Positions 17,499 through 26,479 of a stretch of 64,000 nucleotides of DNA are shown here, in pieces. Under the pieces are notes generated by a model. It made no database searches. It was not told the origin of the DNA and worked only from the letters and a program-made list of their open reading frames with translations. Source of the stretch: Alphaproteobacteria bacterium (lineage in GTDB: Bacteria; Pseudomonadota; Alphaproteobacteria; UBA828); contig JAJDUK010000063.1 of the NCBI GenBank assembly GCA_022826665.1, positions 209,794-273,793 on the forward strand, read 5' to 3'. Each line of letters begins with the position of its first letter. The stretch's first letter is position 1. Both the position numbers and the translations under genes were made by a program.

Positions 17499-18257
17499 TC
17501 ACGGGTAGAATATGTCCCTCATTATGGCCGGTACTCGACCCGCATTTAAACTACTCTTAAGTAAGACTTCTTCCCAAGATTCCAAATAGTCTTCGAAAGT
17601 TTCGTCGTCATGAGAATTCCATAAGTTTAGATGACCAATTTCCCTCCATAATACGGAGTCCTTCAGAAAGCAATCCAATAGAGACAGAGACACAATCGCA
17701 TTGAGGTCGCGAATAGTACTGTTTTTCTCCATAGCCGGAATATTTGAGGCCAGCCACTCGTCCAATTCTCCCCGAGGCGGAACATCGTATTTGGCCGCGA
17801 AATTATCTACATAAGTAGCATAACTGGATGCGTATTGCACCGCGCCTATTATTGTTGGCGGTGGATTAACTCTCCAGACAACGGATAATCTTCTCAGTAC
17901 GTACAGTGACGCCATCTCGCAAATGCTTTCTTCGAACCACTTATGCTTATGGCCTCTACAACGATCAAAATTAGCTAAGACATGACAAAGCTCATGGGAA
18001 AATTGATAAACACATTTTGACCATAAAGTGACTTTAGCATTGATTCGAATTTCATAGGGACGATAATCATAGAGAGATCGTGGATGATCAGACCACCAAG
18101 AAACACTAACAGGTGCATCAGGAAGTTTATCGAACGCTCTCGTAAGTACAACAAACGCAGCTTCCAAAATGTCACATACCGCAACATTCAAGTACAATTC
18201 TTGGGTTCCCTGATCGTCATTACAGCTTTCCGTGCGGACGTTTAGTGGCGATGTCAT
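17499..18257 (-). CDS. AT-rich hypothetical protein with a HExxH metallopeptidase-like motif
   Basis: I do not recognise the family of this 252-residue protein. It contains HELCH at 88-92 followed by WFEESICEMA, where Glu109 or Glu110 is 17-18 residues past the second histidine. That is the HExxH plus downstream Glu arrangement of gluzincin-type zinc peptidases. No signal peptide or membrane segment is evident, so it is probably cytosolic. Its AT-rich composition and A/T-ending codons are unlike every neighbour, which points to recent transfer. It lies on the 3' side of tRNA-Arg, a common landing site for islands, but I found no duplicated tRNA end. A role in defence or toxin processing would be speculation. 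Confidence 0.7.
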   Translation of the reverse strand: MTSPLNVRTESCNDDQGTQELYLNVAVCDILEAAFVVLTRAFDKLPDAPVSVSWWSDHPRSLYDYRPYEIRINAKVTLWSKCVYQFSHELCHVLANFDRCRGHKHKWFEESICEMASLYVLRRLSVVWRVNPPPTIIGAVQYASSYATYVDNFAAKYDVPPRGELDEWLASNIPAMEKNSTIRDLNAIVSLSLLDCFLKDSVLWREIGHLNLWNSHDDETFEDYLESWEEVLLKSSLNAGRVPAIMRDIFYP

Positions 18258-18395
18258 TCTTGTTCGTCCAATTCAGGTCAATCGATTGGGGGCTGCCTCG
18301 GGACGTTGATCGAGCACTACGGGGAAATTCGGTCAAGGCAAAGTTCCGACGGTTATCGACTGGCGGCGCAAAAGCGCTCAGCAATCGATTCAGGG

Positions 18396-18472
<77 letters not shown>

Positions 18473-18520
18473 TCTCGGCGAGCCGCAGGCACCATAGGCA
18501 AGCCGGGCGGCGCGCGCTAG

Positions 18521-18773
18521 TTTATTCATTTCCCTCGACGGCGGGCGCTCGCACTTTTTTCGTTTCCCTCAACGGCGGGCGCTCGCACTTTTTCGTTTCC
18601 CTCAACGGCGGGCGCTCACTCCGTTCGCTTGCCTACGCGCCTTCGGCGCGGCGCGCGGTCGCGCGCTCCAGACTGCTCCGCAGCCTGGCTCCACACATGG
18701 CAAACACTCTGTCTGTTTCCGCGCGGCGCATTCGCGCCGTCCGGGCTGCTTCGCAGCCCGGTCCCATCAGGGC
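18521..18773. repeat. Left copy of an imperfect direct repeat flanking the DUF3486 gene
   Basis: The stretch starts TTTATTCATTTCCCTC and contains three tandem copies of a unit close to TTTCCCTCAACGGCGGGCGC. It then has CTACGCGCCTTCGGCGCG and a hairpin GGGCTGCTTCGCAGCCC at 18743-18759. The same blocks recur in the same order at 19671-19870, on the other side of the DUF3486 gene. No coding function is evident, and the open frames through it are low-complexity Arg/Ser-rich. Its nature (mobile-element end, recombination relic or regulatory repeat) is unknown. Confidence 0.75.
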
Positions 18774-18805
18774 AAACGCCTCGTTGGCTGCCGGGGGGAG
18801 AAACC

Positions 18806-18858
18806 GGACCATGGTGCGGTGCACAGTGTGGGCGGCGCGGGGCAGCATCGCTGGATGA
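18806..18858 (+). repeat. Dispersed 5' block preceding a DUF3486 gene (copy 1)
   Basis: The segment begins CCGGACCATGGTGCGGTG and ends GGGGCAGCATCG, a further base run and the start ATGAGCCA of the DUF3486 gene. A nearly identical block stands before the second DUF3486 gene at 63785-63840, and a partial one is at 22430-22489. It therefore travels with, or controls, this gene family. Confidence 0.75.
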
Positions 18859-19667
18859 GCCAGAAACCATCCCGCGAGCACAGCGACGCCATGCAGAACG
18901 AAACTCCCCGGAAATCCCCCGAGAGCACCCCCAAGAGCACAACGGCCGGGACGTTCGGCCGCTCCTCCATCGACCGCCTGCCGGCCAAGCTCCGCGAGGC
19001 CGTGGACGCGGCCATCGCGGACGGCGCCACCATCGACGAGATCACCGCCCGCATCCGGGCCGAGGGCGAGACATGCTCGCGCTCGGCCGTCGGCCGCTAC
19101 GCCAAGAACGAGCGCGACCTGATCCGCCAGCAGCAGGAGACCGACCGCACCATCAAGGCGTGGATGGACGCGCTGGGCGAGCGCCCGGAGGGCCAGGCGG
19201 GACTCATCCTGATCGAGACCCTGCGGACCATGGCGCTCTCCACCATGGCTCGTCTCAGCGCGCGGGAAGAGCCCGTGTCGACGGAGGAGCTCGCCCGCCT
19301 CGCCCTCACCCTCAAGCGCATCGAAGGCACCGACAAGCTGCGCCTCGATCGGGAGCAGGCGGCAAAGAAGGCGGCGCAGGGCGCCGGCCAGCCCAAGCGC
19401 CAGGGCGGGCTCTCGCCGGAGGCGGTGGCCATCATCCGTGCGGAGGTGGAGGGCAGGCCCCCGCCACCCCCGCCTGCTCCCCGCACCGTCACGTCGGTGC
19501 CAGTGGACCCGTGGAACCCTGCCGAAGCCCGCCTATACCCATCAATCCCAGCTGATCCCGGCGAATCCCACTTGAGCCCGGATCATCGCTATGAATCCTG
19601 GACGGAAATCGCGCCGCGGGTGTTTCGCACCAGCCCCACATCGATCCTGTCCCTCGGGCCGGAGTGA
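18855..19667 (+). CDS. Orphan DUF3486 protein (phage Mu gp27-like)
   Basis: The 270-residue protein has a Ser/Thr/Pro-rich N-terminus (1-35). The DUF3486 hallmark RSSIDRLPAKLREAVDAAI follows at 36-54, and SRSAVGRYAK at 75-84 looks like the recognition part of a helix-turn-helix. Then come helical charged segments (85-190) and a Pro-rich tail. DUF3486 includes gp27 of phage Mu, regarded as the small terminase subunit that binds DNA for packaging. No other phage gene is nearby, so this is an orphan. It is flanked by direct repeats at 18521-18773 and 19671-19870, and a second related gene starts at 63836. I take the ATG at 18855 because it lies at the same point of the shared 5' block as in the other copy. 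Confidence 0.75.
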   Translation: MSQKPSREHSDAMQNETPRKSPESTPKSTTAGTFGRSSIDRLPAKLREAVDAAIADGATIDEITARIRAEGETCSRSAVGRYAKNERDLIRQQQETDRTIKAWMDALGERPEGQAGLILIETLRTMALSTMARLSAREEPVSTEELARLALTLKRIEGTDKLRLDREQAAKKAAQGAGQPKRQGGLSPEAVAIIRAEVEGRPPPPPPAPRTVTSVPVDPWNPAEARLYPSIPADPGESHLSPDHRYESWTEIAPRVFRTSPTSILSLGPE

Positions 19668-19670
19668 GGC

Positions 19671-19870
19671 GCGGGCGCTTTATTCATTTCCCTCAGTCGC
19701 CGGGCGCGAACTCATTCCATTTCCCTCAACGGCGGGCGCTCGTTCCACTCGCTTGGCTACGCGCCTTCGGCGCGGTGCGCAGTCGCGCGCTCCGGGCTGC
19801 TTCGCAGCCCGGTCCCTATCGCGACAAACTCAGTGGCCGCTGCCGCGCGCGGAGGGGCTTCGCCCGTAAG
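19671..19870. repeat. Right copy of the imperfect direct repeat flanking the DUF3486 gene
   Basis: Starting just after the DUF3486 stop, this stretch repeats the order seen at 18521-18773: TTTATTCATTTCCCTC, then TTTCCCTCAACGGCGGGCGC, CTACGCGCCTTCGGCGCG and the hairpin GGGCTGCTTCGCAGCCC (19794-19810). It has one intact inner unit instead of three. The remaining bases to the SDR start at 19941 show no gene. Confidence 0.75.
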
Positions 19871-19940
19871 GCTTCGCTCTTGTCGGCGGGGCGGGGTCCG
19901 CTATTCTGCCGCCGCTTGAAGGCAAGGGAGGGATAGAGCT

Positions 19941-20651
19941 ATGCCGTCGATGCTGGTCACCGGTGCGAACAGAGGGCTCGGCCTCGAAATGGTGCGCCAA
20001 TTCGTGGACGACGGCTGGCGCATCTACGCCTGCTGCCGCGCGCCCGAGACGGCTACCGATCTCGCCGCGCTCGCCGCCGGCTCGGATGGTGCGATCACGC
20101 TGCACACCCTCGACGTGGGCAAGCCCGCGCAGATCGAGGCGCTGGCGGACGAGCTTCGCGGCACAGCCATCGACATGCTGGTCAACAACGCGGGCCTGCT
20201 GGGCTGCACGATCGACTCAATGGGGCCGGGCGCCTTCGGCACGGTCGACTACGAAGCCTGGATGCAGCTGCACGAGATCAACACCATGGCGCCGCTCCGC
20301 GTTGCCGAGGCCTTCGTCGATCACGTCGCGGCGAGCGACATGAAGCTGATGTTCTTCATGTCGACGTACATGGGCTGCATCACCGAACTCGCCGACGGCG
20401 GCCTCTATCCCTACCGCTCCAGCAAGGCGGCGCTGAACCTGGTGGTGAAGGGGCTCTCCATCGATCTCGCACCGCGCGGGGTGCGCACCATCGCGGTCCA
20501 TCCCGGCTGGGTGAGCACGGACATGGGCGGGCCCGAGGCCCCGGTCAACAAGGAGCAGAGCATCGCCGGCATCCGCCAGGTGGTGGCGAATTACGGCAGC
20601 GGCCAGACCGGCTGCTTCTATCAATACGACGGCAGGGAGCTGCCCTGGTAG
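19941..20651 (+). CDS. SDR family oxidoreductase (CsgA/C-factor-like)
   Basis: The 236-residue short-chain dehydrogenase has the cofactor loop TGANRGLG at 7-14, NNAG near 78, and the catalytic Tyr-x3-Lys as YRSSK near 156-160. A serine in FMSTYMG sits upstream at the expected distance. The general layout resembles C-factor (CsgA)-like SDRs, which are short and NAD(P)-dependent. The substrate cannot be told from sequence. It precedes the GlnT/GmaS-like gene by 41 bases on the same strand and may be co-transcribed with it. A weak AGGGAGGG ribosome site lies before the ATG. Confidence 0.85.
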   Translation: MPSMLVTGANRGLGLEMVRQFVDDGWRIYACCRAPETATDLAALAAGSDGAITLHTLDVGKPAQIEALADELRGTAIDMLVNNAGLLGCTIDSMGPGAFGTVDYEAWMQLHEINTMAPLRVAEAFVDHVAASDMKLMFFMSTYMGCITELADGGLYPYRSSKAALNLVVKGLSIDLAPRGVRTIAVHPGWVSTDMGGPEAPVNKEQSIAGIRQVVANYGSGQTGCFYQYDGRELPW

Positions 20652-20692
20652 CGGCCCGCCCGCGCGAATTCGAGACAAGGGAGTATGGATTG

Positions 20693-22000
20693 ATGGCCGT
20701 GGACCTGGCTCAGGCCGCGAAACAGAAGAAGATTCGCTATTTCCTGATCAGCTTCGTGGACCTGTTCGGCGTGCTGCGGGCCAAGCTCGTGCCGGCCGAG
20801 GCGATCGCAGGCATGCAGGAGGATGGCGCGGGCTTCGCCGCCTTCGCCGCCTGGCTCGATTCGACACCCGCCGAGCCCGACATGCTGGTCAAGCCCGACC
20901 CCGCGAGCCTGATCCAGCTGCCGTGGAAGCCGGAGGTCGGCTGGCTCGCCGGCGATTGCTGGATGAACGACGAGCCCATGCCGGACACGCCCCGGCTCAA
21001 GCTCAAGAGCAAGCTCGCCGAGGCGAAGAAGCAGGGCTACCGGGTCAAGACCGGGGTCGAGGCCGAGTACTTCATCGTGAGCGCGGACGGCACCGCGATC
21101 TCCGACCCGCTCGATACCCAGGCCAAGCCCTGCTACGACCAGGCGGCGCTCATGCGCCGCTACGACGTGGTCTCCGAGATCTGCGACGCCATGCTGAGCC
21201 TCGGCTGGGGGCCCTATCAGAACGATCACGAGGACGCCAACGGCCAGTTCGAGATGAACTGGGACTACGACGACGCGCTGGTCACCGCCGACCGCCACGT
21301 CTTCTTCAAGTACATGGTGAAGTCGCTGGCCGAGAAGCACGGGCTGCGCGCGACCTTCATGCCGAAGCCCTTCTCCAACCTCACGGGCAACGGCTGCCAT
21401 GCCCATGTCTCGGTCTGGAACAACTCGGGCAAGAAGAACCTGTTCCACGACGCCAAGGGCGAGCTCGGCATTTCGAAGCTGGGCTACCAGTTCCTGGGCG
21501 GCATCCTGCAGCGCGCGCCCGCGCTCTGCGCGATCTGGAACCCGACCGTGAACAGCTACAAGCGGATCAACGCGCCGGTCACGCTGTCGGGCGCCACGTG
21601 GTCGCCCAACCAGGTGGCCTACGGCGGCAACAACCGTTCGACCATGGTGCGCATCCCGGACGCTGGGCGCTTCGAGCTGCGGCTGATGGACGGCGCGTCC
21701 AACCCCTACCTGCTGCAGGCGGGCGTGGTCGTCGCCGGGCTCGACGGCATCGAGAACCAGCTCGACCCCGGCCAGCGCACCGATCTCAACCTCTATGCCG
21801 AGGGCCACAAGCTGCGCGGCGCGCGCAACCTGCCGCTCAACCTGCTGGATGCGCTCCGGCTGTTCGAGAAGGACAAGGTGCTGCGCGCGGGCTTCGGCGA
21901 GAGCTTCGTCAAGAGCTACGTCAAGCTCAAGACGAACGAGTGGAACGAATACGCCGGCACGATCTCCGACTGGGAGCGCAGCAACACCCTGGATTGTTAG
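20693..22000 (+). CDS. Type III (GlnT) glutamine synthetase or gamma-glutamylmethylamide synthetase
   Basis: This 435-residue ligase belongs to the glutamine synthetase superfamily in its shorter GlnT/GmaS branch. It opens with a beta-grasp domain (IRYFLISFVDLFGVLRAKLV, near 14-33), then has EAEYFI near 122 and NDHEDANGQFEMN near 178. The ATP/glutamate region is KPFSNLTGNGCHAHVS (near 224-239), and NRSTMVRIPDAGRFELR follows near 315. In this branch some members make glutamine and others join glutamate to methylamine (GmaS); sequence reading alone does not separate them. I prefer the ATG at 20693 to the TTG one codon earlier. Confidence 0.88.
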   Translation: MAVDLAQAAKQKKIRYFLISFVDLFGVLRAKLVPAEAIAGMQEDGAGFAAFAAWLDSTPAEPDMLVKPDPASLIQLPWKPEVGWLAGDCWMNDEPMPDTPRLKLKSKLAEAKKQGYRVKTGVEAEYFIVSADGTAISDPLDTQAKPCYDQAALMRRYDVVSEICDAMLSLGWGPYQNDHEDANGQFEMNWDYDDALVTADRHVFFKYMVKSLAEKHGLRATFMPKPFSNLTGNGCHAHVSVWNNSGKKNLFHDAKGELGISKLGYQFLGGILQRAPALCAIWNPTVNSYKRINAPVTLSGATWSPNQVAYGGNNRSTMVRIPDAGRFELRLMDGASNPYLLQAGVVVAGLDGIENQLDPGQRTDLNLYAEGHKLRGARNLPLNLLDALRLFEKDKVLRAGFGESFVKSYVKLKTNEWNEYAGTISDWERSNTLDC

Positions 22001-22039
22001 GCGAATTCCAACCTTACTGGATCACGATTCGAACGTTCC

Positions 22040-22147
22040 CACCTCCCCCTGTCCCCCTCCCCCGAAGGCGGAGGGAGAACGCAGGTGGCACCGCCAAATG
22101 CTCCCTCTCCGCCCCTGGGGGCGGAGAGGGTCGGGGTGAGGTGGGGG
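22040..22147. repeat. GC-rich intergenic palindromic repeat
   Basis: After the glutamine synthetase gene there is a run with CCCCCTCCCCCGAAGGCGG and, in near-mirror order, CTCTCCGCCCCTGGGGGCGG followed by AGAGGGTCGGGGTGAGG. It can fold into long hairpins. Repeats of this kind are common between genes of GC-rich proteobacteria. It may act as a terminator for the gene upstream. The bases from 22148 to the tRNA at 22248 show nothing recognisable. Confidence 0.6.
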
Positions 22148-22247
22148 ATTCTCGGGCCGCACCGCGTGCGAATTGAGGGATTGTGCGGCAACCGGGTGCC
22201 ATCCCGGCCGTAGGATTGCGGCCTAGCGCCGGCCGCTGTGAGGCGGC

Positions 22248-22332
22248 TGGTGCGGGCGGTGAGACTCGAACTCACACTCCCGAAGGAACGGGTTTTTGAG
22301 ACCCGCGCGTCTACCGCTTCCGCCACGCCCGC
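22248..22332 (-). tRNA. tRNA-Leu (anticodon CAA)
   Basis: On the minus strand the acceptor stem pairs GCGGGCG (22332-22326) with CGCCCGC (22258-22252). The anticodon stem CGGGT/ACCCG encloses the loop CTCAAAA, so the anticodon is CAA. A long variable arm CGTTCCTTCGGGAGT is present, as expected for leucine, and the T-arm has GTTCGAGTC. Discriminator A and an encoded CCA end at 22248. Confidence 0.96.
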
Positions 22333-22429
22333 ACATGCGCCAGCCGCAGGACTCCTCATAGCGCGAGAGCGCGCGCAAGGCCACCTCGCCTGAGGGCGCT
22401 CGGGACAGCGACCGGGCACGCCCAACGCT

Positions 22430-22489
22430 CCGGACCATGGTGCGCTGCACGGCGCGCGGCGGGCGCGCCACAATGGCGCCATGATGAGC
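22430..22489 (+). repeat. Partial copy of the dispersed DUF3486 5' block
   Basis: The block starts CCGGACCATGGTGCG, as at 18806 and 63785, then continues with a GC-rich run and ends ATGATGAGCG. No DUF3486 coding sequence follows. The open frame after it is Arg/Pro-rich, antisense to ppx, and not credible. The surrounding gap 22333-22664 holds no gene I can support. Confidence 0.55.
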
Positions 22490-22664
22490 GGGCGCAGGCG
22501 GGCCGTAGCGGGTGTGGACAGGACGACAGGACACCTTCTTGGCGAGCGGTTGTCGCCGGGAATCCCGCATGATCCCGGCTCGTCCCGCATGAATTTTATG
22601 TTTGCCTGTCCCACCGGGGAACGGGCGAGGCCGCGCGGGACGCGACGCTGCCGAGAAACGCGGG

Positions 22665-24215
22665 TTAGGCGTTGGTTTCGAAGGAGAGCTTGCTGCCGAG
22701 CGCCCGTGCGAGCGCGTCTGCCGCCGTGCGCGCCTTGCCCGACGCGAGCGGCCGGTGCTCAGGCGCGAGCCGGAGCACCAGATGGCCCTCCCCGGCCGCG
22801 ATCTGGGAGCCATCGAGCACTGCCGGCTCCCCGATGGAGAGCCGCTCCGCCAGCCTGAGCGCAAGCCCGAGCGCCCGGGCCTCGGCGCGCACCGGCGGCG
22901 GCAACAGCCGGTTCACCGTCCGGCTGGCCGCGACCGGAAGGCGCGACTTGTAGCGGGTGGCCACCGCGAGCGCCAGAAACACGCGGCCCGCATGATCGAT
23001 ACCGACGAAGGGTGCGCGCGAGATTCGCGTGAATGCATCGGCCGCGCGCAGGTCAGGATGCTGGCGCCAGGCGATCTCGGAGAGAAACGCCGCCGCAGGC
23101 AGCATCTCCCGATGCCGGGCGAGCGCCGGGAGCGTCGAGCGGCCCAGCCAGGAGGCAAGCGCCTCGGCATAGACCAGCGAGCGGCCGTCCCGTCGGGCGA
23201 TCGAACGGCAGGCATCGTGGAGCGGATCTTCCACCCGCACCGTTGCGGGCAGCCTGTCGAAGAGCAGGCCCTCGCGAAGACCGAAGGCGGAGAACAGGAC
23301 CTCGCCCGGTGCGGCGACCTTCAGCAACGCCTTGAGCGCAGACGCGCCGCTCGGCACGGTCGCGAGCCGCCGGGGCAGCATGCCCTCCGGTCCCGGACGC
23401 AGCGTGGCGGGATCGACGGCAGCGAGCTCCTTGGTGGCCTCGCGCGCCTCGGCCGGTGTCATGCGATAGTGATGCACGACCGGGATGGGGTGCCGCTCGG
23501 AAGCCATGCGGAGACGGGCCAGCGCCCGCCACGCACCGCCCACGAGATAGACCGGCGCGCCCCGCACCCGATCGAGCCATGGCAGCGCCTTGAGCCGCTC
23601 TGCTGCCAGCGCGGAGCGGCGACTTGGCGGCAGGCTGCCGAGGCGGAGCACGCCCAAAGGCAGCGTCGCGTGCTCGGTGAGCCGCCCGTGTTCCAGGCGA
23701 ACCAGCTCAAGGCTGCCGCCGCCCAGGTCCGCCATCAGCCCGTTCGCTGCCGGGAAGGCCGAAACCACGCCGAGAGCGGCGTAGCGGGCCTCCTCCTCGC
23801 CCGAGAGGACGCGGAGCGAGAAGCCGGTCTCGCGGCTCACCGCCTTGCGGAACCGTTCGCCGTCGCTGGCTTCGCGGACCGCCGCCGTGGTCACGGCGTC
23901 GAGCGGGCCGACGCCAAGCGCCTCCACTGCGGCGGCGAAGCGGCGCAACGCATCGAGCGCGGGCTCCACCGCGTCCGGCGCCAGCGTCCCGGTCTCGGCC
24001 AGGGTCGCGCCGAGGCCGCACAGCTCGCGCTCGTTGAAGACCGGCGCCGGCGCGCGCGTGAGCCCCTCGAACACCACGAGGCGGATGGAGTTGGAGCCGA
24101 CATCGAGCACGCCGTAGGGCGCATCCGCCTCAGCCGCGACGGGGAAACGCTCGTCTCCGACCGGAAGCATCGCCGCGTCGGCCACGAGGCGGGTCTCCGC
24201 CAGCTGCTCGTTCAC
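22665..24215 (-). CDS. ppx: Exopolyphosphatase (Ppx/GppA family)
   Basis: The 516-residue protein belongs to the actin-like Ppx/GppA phosphatases, which release phosphate from polyphosphate or act on pppGpp. The phosphate-1 loop is [17 protein letters not shown] (near 35-51), the acidic segment [13 protein letters not shown] is near 137-149, and the phosphate-2 loop [11 protein letters not shown] is near 162-172. The C-terminal helical half resembles the Ppx rather than the short GppA form. Its ATG overlaps the ppk stop as ATGA, so synthesis and breakdown of polyphosphate are coded together. The first 30 residues are not conserved in kind and may be a loose tail. Confidence 0.92.
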   Translation of the reverse strand: MNEQLAETRLVADAAMLPVGDERFPVAAEADAPYGVLDVGSNSIRLVVFEGLTRAPAPVFNERELCGLGATLAETGTLAPDAVEPALDALRRFAAAVEALGVGPLDAVTTAAVREASDGERFRKAVSRETGFSLRVLSGEEEARYAALGVVSAFPAANGLMADLGGGSLELVRLEHGRLTEHATLPLGVLRLGSLPPSRRSALAAERLKALPWLDRVRGAPVYLVGGAWRALARLRMASERHPIPVVHHYRMTPAEAREATKELAAVDPATLRPGPEGMLPRRLATVPSGASALKALLKVAAPGEVLFSAFGLREGLLFDRLPATVRVEDPLHDACRSIARRDGRSLVYAEALASWLGRSTLPALARHREMLPAAAFLSEIAWRQHPDLRAADAFTRISRAPFVGIDHAGRVFLALAVATRYKSRLPVAASRTVNRLLPPPVRAEARALGLALRLAERLSIGEPAVLDGSQIAAGEGHLVLRLAPEHRPLASGKARTAADALARALGSKLSFETNA

Positions 24216-26374
24216 CCGTCGTGCGGTTCGCCGCCGTCGTCGCCTGCGACCGCAAGCCGCGGCTCGCGCCGTGCCGTGCCGCGCCCGGAGAGCGACGGGT
24301 TGGTCATGAAGAAGCGGTGGGCGTTGAAGGGCTCGCCGTCGGGCGCCAAGCGAGAGAAGGCGCCGTCAGCATCCAGCGTCCAGCTTTGTTCGTTGTCCCT
24401 GAAGTTCGCGGTCATAATCTGATCGAGAATCTGCTCGTGTACCGTCGGGTTCTCGATCGGCACCATCATTTCCACTCGTCGGTCCAGATTGCGCCCCATC
24501 CAGTCGGCGGACGAGATGTACACCTTGGCTTGGGGCGACGGCAGGCCGTGGCCTGCGCCGAAGCACATGATTCGGGAGTGTTCGAGGAAGCGGCCGACGA
24601 TGCTCTTCACCCGGATGTTCTCCGAGAGACCCGGCACGCCTGGTCTCAGGCAGCAGATGCCGCGCACCACCATATCGATGGAGACGCCTGCGGCAGCGGC
24701 AGCATAGAGCGCCTCGATCACGTCGGGGTCGACCAGGGAGTTGAGCTTCAACCAGATCGCCGCCGGCCGGCCGGCGAGGGCATGGGCGATCTCCTCTTCG
24801 ATCAGCTCATCGATGGCGGGCCGCAAACCGAGCGGCGCGACCGCAATCTTCTCGTAGCGCTCGGGTGCGGCTCCCCCCGTCAGATAATTGAAGAGCAGCG
24901 CCGCGTCGCGGCAGAGCGCCGGATCGCAGGTGAAGAACGAAAGGTCGGTGTAGATCGCGGCGGTGATCGGGTGATAGTTGCCGGTGCCGTAGTGCACGTA
25001 GCTGCGCAGGCCGTCAGCCTCGCGGCGGGCCACCAGCGATGCCTTGGCGTGGGTCTTGAGGTCCATGAAGCCGTAGACCACCTGGGCGCCGGCGCGCTCC
25101 AGGTCGCGCGCCCAACGGATGTTCGCGGCCTCGTCGAACCTGGCCTTGAGCTCGACCAGAGCGGTGACCGACTTGCCCGCCTCCGCCGCTTCGATCAGCG
25201 CGTTGATAATGGGGGAATCGTTGCTGGTGCGATAGAGGGTCTGCTTGATCGCGATCACGTCCGGGTCCCGCGCCGCCTGGCGCAGGAACTGGACGACGAC
25301 GTCGAAGCTCTCGTAGGGGTGGTGGACGACGATATCCTTGGCCTTGATCGCGGCGAAGCAATCGCCGCCAAAGTCCCTGATCCGCTCGGGGAAGCGCGCG
25401 CGGTAGGGCGTGAACTCGAGATCGGCCCGGCCGCACTTGATGAGCATGGCCGTGTCCGCAAGCCCCAGAATCCCTTCGACCTTGACCACGTCGCGCCGGT
25501 CGACGTGAAGCTGGTCGGCGAGGAAGTCCAGCATGCTCAAGGGCATTGTGGAGTCCACCTCGAGCCGGATGACGCTGCCGCGCCGGCGCCGCTTGAGCGC
25601 GCTCTCGAACGAGCGCACCAGATCCTCGGCCTCTTCCTCCAGCTCGATATCGCTGTCCCGGACCACCCGGAAGCGCCCCACCGCGCTCGGGGCGAAGCCA
25701 GGGAACAGCCGGTCGAGGTAGAGCTCCACCACGTCCTCCAGCGCGATGAAGCGGATTTCGCCCCGCTCGCCCTCGGGCAGGCGGATGAAGCGCTCCACCT
25801 GGCTCGGGACGCGCACCAGCGAAGGGACCAGGCGCCGGGTGCCCTTCTCGACCAGCTCCAGCGCCAGGCTGAAGCCCAAATTCGGAATGAACGGGAACGG
25901 GTGCGCCGGATCGATGGCGAGCGGCGTCAACACCGGGAAGAGGCGGTCGATGAAGTAGCCGTCAAGCCAGCGCCGTTCGTCCTCCCTGAGCCGGTCGGCC
26001 GAGAGGATTGCGATGCCCGCATCGGCCAGCTCCGCCCGGAGTTCGAGCCAGCGCTCCTGCTGCTGCGCCATCAGCGCGTTGGCGCGCTCGTTGACGGCGC
26101 GGATTTGTGCAATGGGGCTCAGACCGTCCTGGGACGATTCGAGGATGCCCGCCTCGACCTGGCCGTGCAGGCCGGCGACGCGGACCATGTAGAACTCATC
26201 GAGATTCGACCCCGAGATCGAGAGGAAACGCAGGCGTTCGAGCACGGGATGGTCGAGGTTCTCGGCCTCCTCCATCACCCGCTCGTTGAAGGCGAGCCAG
26301 CTCAGCTCACGGTTGATGAACTTGTCGGCCGGCGCGAAGCTTTGCGCCTCGGTGGCCCGCTTGGCTCTCGCCAT
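24212..26374 (-). CDS. ppk: Polyphosphate kinase 1
   Basis: This 720-residue enzyme reversibly makes polyphosphate from ATP. The N-terminal block [19 protein letters not shown] (19-37) is diagnostic. The autophosphorylated histidine lies in [12 protein letters not shown] (near 440), and a second active-site histidine in [11 protein letters not shown] (near 595). [17 protein letters not shown] near 616 completes the C-terminal domain. The length is standard. ppx follows with a four-base overlap, and hdaA lies 105 bases upstream. The last 25 residues, rich in Arg and Gly, exceed the core. Confidence 0.97.
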   Translation of the reverse strand: MARAKRATEAQSFAPADKFINRELSWLAFNERVMEEAENLDHPVLERLRFLSISGSNLDEFYMVRVAGLHGQVEAGILESSQDGLSPIAQIRAVNERANALMAQQQERWLELRAELADAGIAILSADRLREDERRWLDGYFIDRLFPVLTPLAIDPAHPFPFIPNLGFSLALELVEKGTRRLVPSLVRVPSQVERFIRLPEGERGEIRFIALEDVVELYLDRLFPGFAPSAVGRFRVVRDSDIELEEEAEDLVRSFESALKRRRRGSVIRLEVDSTMPLSMLDFLADQLHVDRRDVVKVEGILGLADTAMLIKCGRADLEFTPYRARFPERIRDFGGDCFAAIKAKDIVVHHPYESFDVVVQFLRQAARDPDVIAIKQTLYRTSNDSPIINALIEAAEAGKSVTALVELKARFDEAANIRWARDLERAGAQVVYGFMDLKTHAKASLVARREADGLRSYVHYGTGNYHPITAAIYTDLSFFTCDPALCRDAALLFNYLTGGAAPERYEKIAVAPLGLRPAIDELIEEEIAHALAGRPAAIWLKLNSLVDPDVIEALYAAAAAGVSIDMVVRGICCLRPGVPGLSENIRVKSIVGRFLEHSRIMCFGAGHGLPSPQAKVYISSADWMGRNLDRRVEMMVPIENPTVHEQILDQIMTANFRDNEQSWTLDADGAFSRLAPDGEPFNAHRFFMTNPSLSGRGTARREPRLAVAGDDGGEPHDG

Positions 26375-26479
26375 TCGGCTGCTCCCGCGTCCCCTCTACT
26401 TGGTTTGATTCGCAGCTTCTTACAATACGGTCATTGCCGCGGCGTGACAAAAATACGCCGGCTGGGGCGGTGCTGCGCA

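Noticed and set aside
17408..18395. An island attachment repeat for the AT-rich gene beside tRNA-Arg
   Set aside because: I looked for a copy of the tRNA 3' end near 17408-17498 and found none; only a short CAATCGATT repeat occurs at the tRNA-proximal side.
18541..18612. Tandem TTTCCCTCAACGGCGGGCGC units as a possible CRISPR array
   Set aside because: Only three units are present with spacing too short and too uniform for spacers, and no cas gene is nearby.
22481..22858. A 125-residue frame starting ATGATGAGCGG after the third repeat block
   Set aside because: It is Arg/Pro/Ala-rich, overlaps ppx on the opposite strand and does not resemble DUF3486.
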